A DNA stretch of 64,000 nucleotides from Cristatella mucedo. Taxonomy: Eukaryota > Bryozoa > Phylactolaemata > Cristatellidae. Position numbers and translations under genes: made by a program. Positions 50,860 to 64,000 of this stretch are shown here, one piece after another; within the stretch, counting starts at the first letter, position 1, and each line of letters opens with the position of its first letter. Location of the stretch: contig WPIO01000005.1 of the NCBI GenBank assembly GCA_009760855.2, positions 6,124,001-6,188,000 of the forward strand, written 5' to 3'. The notes under the pieces were generated by a model. That model did no database searches and had not been told where the DNA came from. It worked only from the letters and a program-made list of their open reading frames with translations.

Positions 50860-52370
50860 TTCTATGTGAACTTGAGCCCTCTAAAGGTAGTAATGTGTAC
50901 ATCAAAAATTACCTAGGTTTTTTATAGGTCTTTCATCCTCTCAGGAGTAAGCAAGTCTCCTTGCCTCAACCGTCTGCGTCTGCTTCAGCTGTCATCCAAC
51001 TTATACCATGTAAACCCTTTGTGAAGTGTGTGCATCATAATCTGTGTTTGTGCTGACTCTTACAAATCCTTTTCGAATTATCCTCTCATTTGTTATGTTG
51101 TGAATGTTCCATGCGGCCCATGACACGATACCTGCACTTTACTCAGTACTAGGTTTACCAAGGTTTACCAGGTTTGCACTTTACCAAGTACCAAGCCTCT
51201 GGCTGGAATAGAGATGCTAGAGCTGACTATAGGCATATACAGGTGCCCTTCACAAGTTTGAGCAGATGCCGGAAAAGGGAAAATTCTGCCACCTTCCCCA
51301 TGGGACTGGCTCAGACGATCGAACTACACTAATCCCTGAACCACTTCCTTCTAAAAGAAGTTCTCACCGCATTCAGGAGCAGGAAAAACAAATCATACTA
51401 GGAAATATCTTGCCGAGTGAAAAGGCTTTCGGTTCACACGCGGTAGCCAACATATTTCATCCCATGCAAGAAAGAAAGAGCGAGAAGCTCAGCTAAATAA
51501 GAAAATGGGACAAATAATGGGAGAAGATGATAATAGGATAATGCGAGAAGTAATAACATTGCTGTACCAGTTTAGAACGGCTGGACAGGAACTGCTGGAA
51601 TCGGCAGCAGGAGAGAATTTTTAATCGGTGCAGAAGAATTGTAGACGAGAAGTACCGTAGTCTAGGACATTCACCCTATTAGCTGTCGTCAATAGTCTTT
51701 AAGTGAAAAAAGTTGCATAAATTATCAGCTTTTGCACGGTTTTGTTAATTGCATGCATTTATTTTGACTCTCTTAACCCAACCTAACTTTGGTAACATCT
51801 ATGCGACGTGTTGGATTGGGTTCTCTTGGTCACTGGGGTAATGGTTTGCTACCTACAAATCGCTCTGTGAGCAATACTGCAGAGTACTTAGCTACTCAGC
51901 TGCATAACTGCATCGTGTGCATGGTATCCTAACCTTTTAGTTTTATCATCAGTTCAGAAAGAGCCCTGGCCTAAATTGCCCAGGCAGTAGCATGCAGCAA
52001 GACGTAATTAGTAAGCATCATACTGCTATAAGCCTACCGGAAATCGATTATGGCATTATTATTGGAGCAGTCTGGTAAAGGAGACACGTAAGTCAAAGGT
52101 CGTGATACTCGTAGCCTACGTGAGATGGCTGCCGATTTCTGCTCCATTAAGAGCACTGTCTCCACGAGCAAGCCAGCTTTACTCTGTACTCTCAGCTGAT
52201 TGTGAGCCAGCACTTTAATAAATTGTCACTTCGAGCGAGCTCTAAAGAAGCCGCAAGGTACGTCGAAAATGCAGGCTTGGTCACTCAAGTATGGACGAGT
52301 ATTTCAGGTGATTTCTCTGCTGTCATTTCTGGCTCTCACTGACTGTCCTTGTCACGTTGTGTATGCAGCT

Positions 52371-52440
52371 GGAGGTTCAATGCTTGCACAGCTGGAGGTT
52401 CGATGCTTACACAGCTGGAGGTTCGATGCTTGTACATGCT
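52371..52440. repeat. 23-bp tandem repeat, 3 units
   Basis: AGCTGGAGGTTCGATGCTTA-type units follow one another three times with one or two changes each. Confidence 0.87.
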
Positions 52441-52541
52441 GCCCAATAAACCGGGGTGCTTGTTACTGTGGCCGATCAGTCGAGCACACCTTTCGACAGC
52501 CGTAGGGCTAAAAGGGGTGGGATGGGATCAAGAACATGCTG

Positions 52542-52706
52542 TGCCATGACGGCTCACTAGGTAAGGCGTTGCTCTTCACGACCACGGTTCCGAGGTTGTG
52601 GGTTCGAATCCTGCGGTGGGTGATTTTTTATCGCTGCTGCAAGCGGTGGTGATAGCTGTAAAGGCTCTTCTGTTGCCATACAAAAGAGGCTGTTAAATCA
52701 GCTAGC
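52542..52706 (+). mobile_element. SINE-2, well preserved
   Basis: GCCATGACGGCTCACTAGGT, GTTGTGGGTTCGAATCCTGC, GCAAGCGGTGGTGATAGCTG and AGAGGCTGTTAAATCAGCTA. Confidence 0.87.
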
Positions 52707-53353
52707 ATTTTTATGCTTGAAGCACATGCTGGCTGTGCCAGATCGCATGTAGGCAAATGTCCTAGAAAGCTATAAGTCACTGGTTGGTACACAGTCGAGC
52801 TAGTAATTGTATGCTAGCTGTTGTTGCTCGATGTGAACCATGTAATTGTCTCTGGCAGATGGGCAGATTGATAAGGCCTGGGACCAAAAGATTGGTACTT
52901 TCTAATTCCAGATCGAGTTTACCGTGTTTACTCCAGATGTCTTCAATCGAAGCCCCCCTGGAGCTTTTGTGTGTTGAGCCATGTGAACGTGCCCTCAATC
53001 ATCCTCTAGGTGTATTGTTAGCCACGAGTCACAATATGCTCTTCCTATACAGTTACACGATATGGATGTGCATGCCTATGTACGTGAGGATACGAGTGCA
53101 TCACAGACTATATGTTCTGGAGCTCATGTAAATGTCATGAGAGGTAGGCACACTCATTATGAGTGCCATAGTAGTAGTAACATTGTTTGAATCGTTTTCT
53201 GTTACCGTCCCACACTTCCAGTCTGTGACCTACTTAAGGGGCACGGCCGTTGGCTACGCTGTGTTGTGCATGAGTATGGTTCATGGATACATATTCGAGA
53301 CAGCTTGTGCTTATCGTGTTTTCTCGAATTACTGAGATGCAGCTTGCTTGCAG

Positions 53354-63873
<10,520 letters not shown>

Positions 63874-64000
63874 GTAAGCTTCAAGCATTGCTCGGCCTGT
63901 TTTAGCTGCTGCCAGACTCGGTTTAGTCCTATTGCTTAATTTGCTCTTGAATTTTGTGGCATGGTAGTATAGTGCCTGAACACTGGTTTGCACTAGCTAC

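Larger units (their letters stand above)
50870..53353. other. Spacer before UPF2, right part
   Basis: It should contain the UPF2 start exon, but I could not identify it. Candidates with an ATG and a donor lie at 52269-52307 (MQAWSLKYGRVFQ, phase 0) and 52938-53010 (MSSIEAPLEL, phase 1, incompatible with the next exon). A tandem repeat (52371) and SINE-2 (52542) are present. Confidence 0.4.

Noticed and set aside
51266-51496. 76-codon frame MPEKGKFCHLPHGTGSDD as UPF2 start
   Set aside because: No similarity to UPF2 that I can see, no fitting donor, and nearby sequence looks like decayed A-rich repeat.
52938-53010. MSSIEAPLELLCVEPCERA as UPF2 first exon
   Set aside because: The donor phase (1) does not fit the phase-0 start of the exon at 53354.

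Overview
The window is animal (metazoan) nuclear DNA. The evidence is two intron-rich, recognisably animal genes with GT-AG introns of 0.1-8 kb, and long introns and spacers full of SINEs, LINE 3' ends, short DNA transposons and long CA/TA microsatellites. I see no operons, no intact tRNA genes and no CRISPR array. The repeat set suggests an invertebrate, but the phylum cannot be fixed from the sequence alone.

Layout. (1) 2,714-14,468 (+): a DNAJC5 / cysteine-string-protein gene (here csp-A), five recognisable coding exons, first coding exon not located with confidence. (2) 14,469-23,976: spacer with LINE fragments, a perfect 39-bp palindrome, a Tc1/mariner-like deletion derivative and a CpG-rich block. 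(3) 23,977-41,179 (+): a second, diverged cysteine-string-protein gene (csp-B) with the same five exons, the same internal splice phases and almost the same exon sizes, but an early stop in the last exon. The two genes are a tandem duplication. (4) 41,180-53,353: spacer with SINEs, a CpG-rich block, a roughly 650-bp inverted-repeat element and a SPIN-like hAT element. (5) 53,354-63,873 and beyond the right edge (+): the 5' part of UPF2 (nonsense-mediated decay factor), eight exons covering the region before MIF4G domain 1 and most of that domain.

How the parts work. The CSP proteins are vesicle-associated J-domain co-chaperones: the HPD motif stimulates Hsc70, and the string of cysteines is palmitoylated to anchor the protein on vesicles. 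UPF2 bridges UPF1 and UPF3 on the exon junction complex. Nothing links the two functions beyond being neighbours.

Repeats. At least two LINE families with CR1/L2-like reverse transcriptase and two tRNA-derived SINE families occur repeatedly. The LINEs and SINE-1 end in the same small hairpin, which suggests that one reverse transcriptase recognises all of them. DNA transposons include two short hAT elements with clear 8-bp target duplications and termini resembling the horizontally transferred SPIN family, a pair of Tigger/pogo-like elements flanked by TA, and an unfamiliar inverted-repeat element containing telomere-like TTTAGGG motifs.
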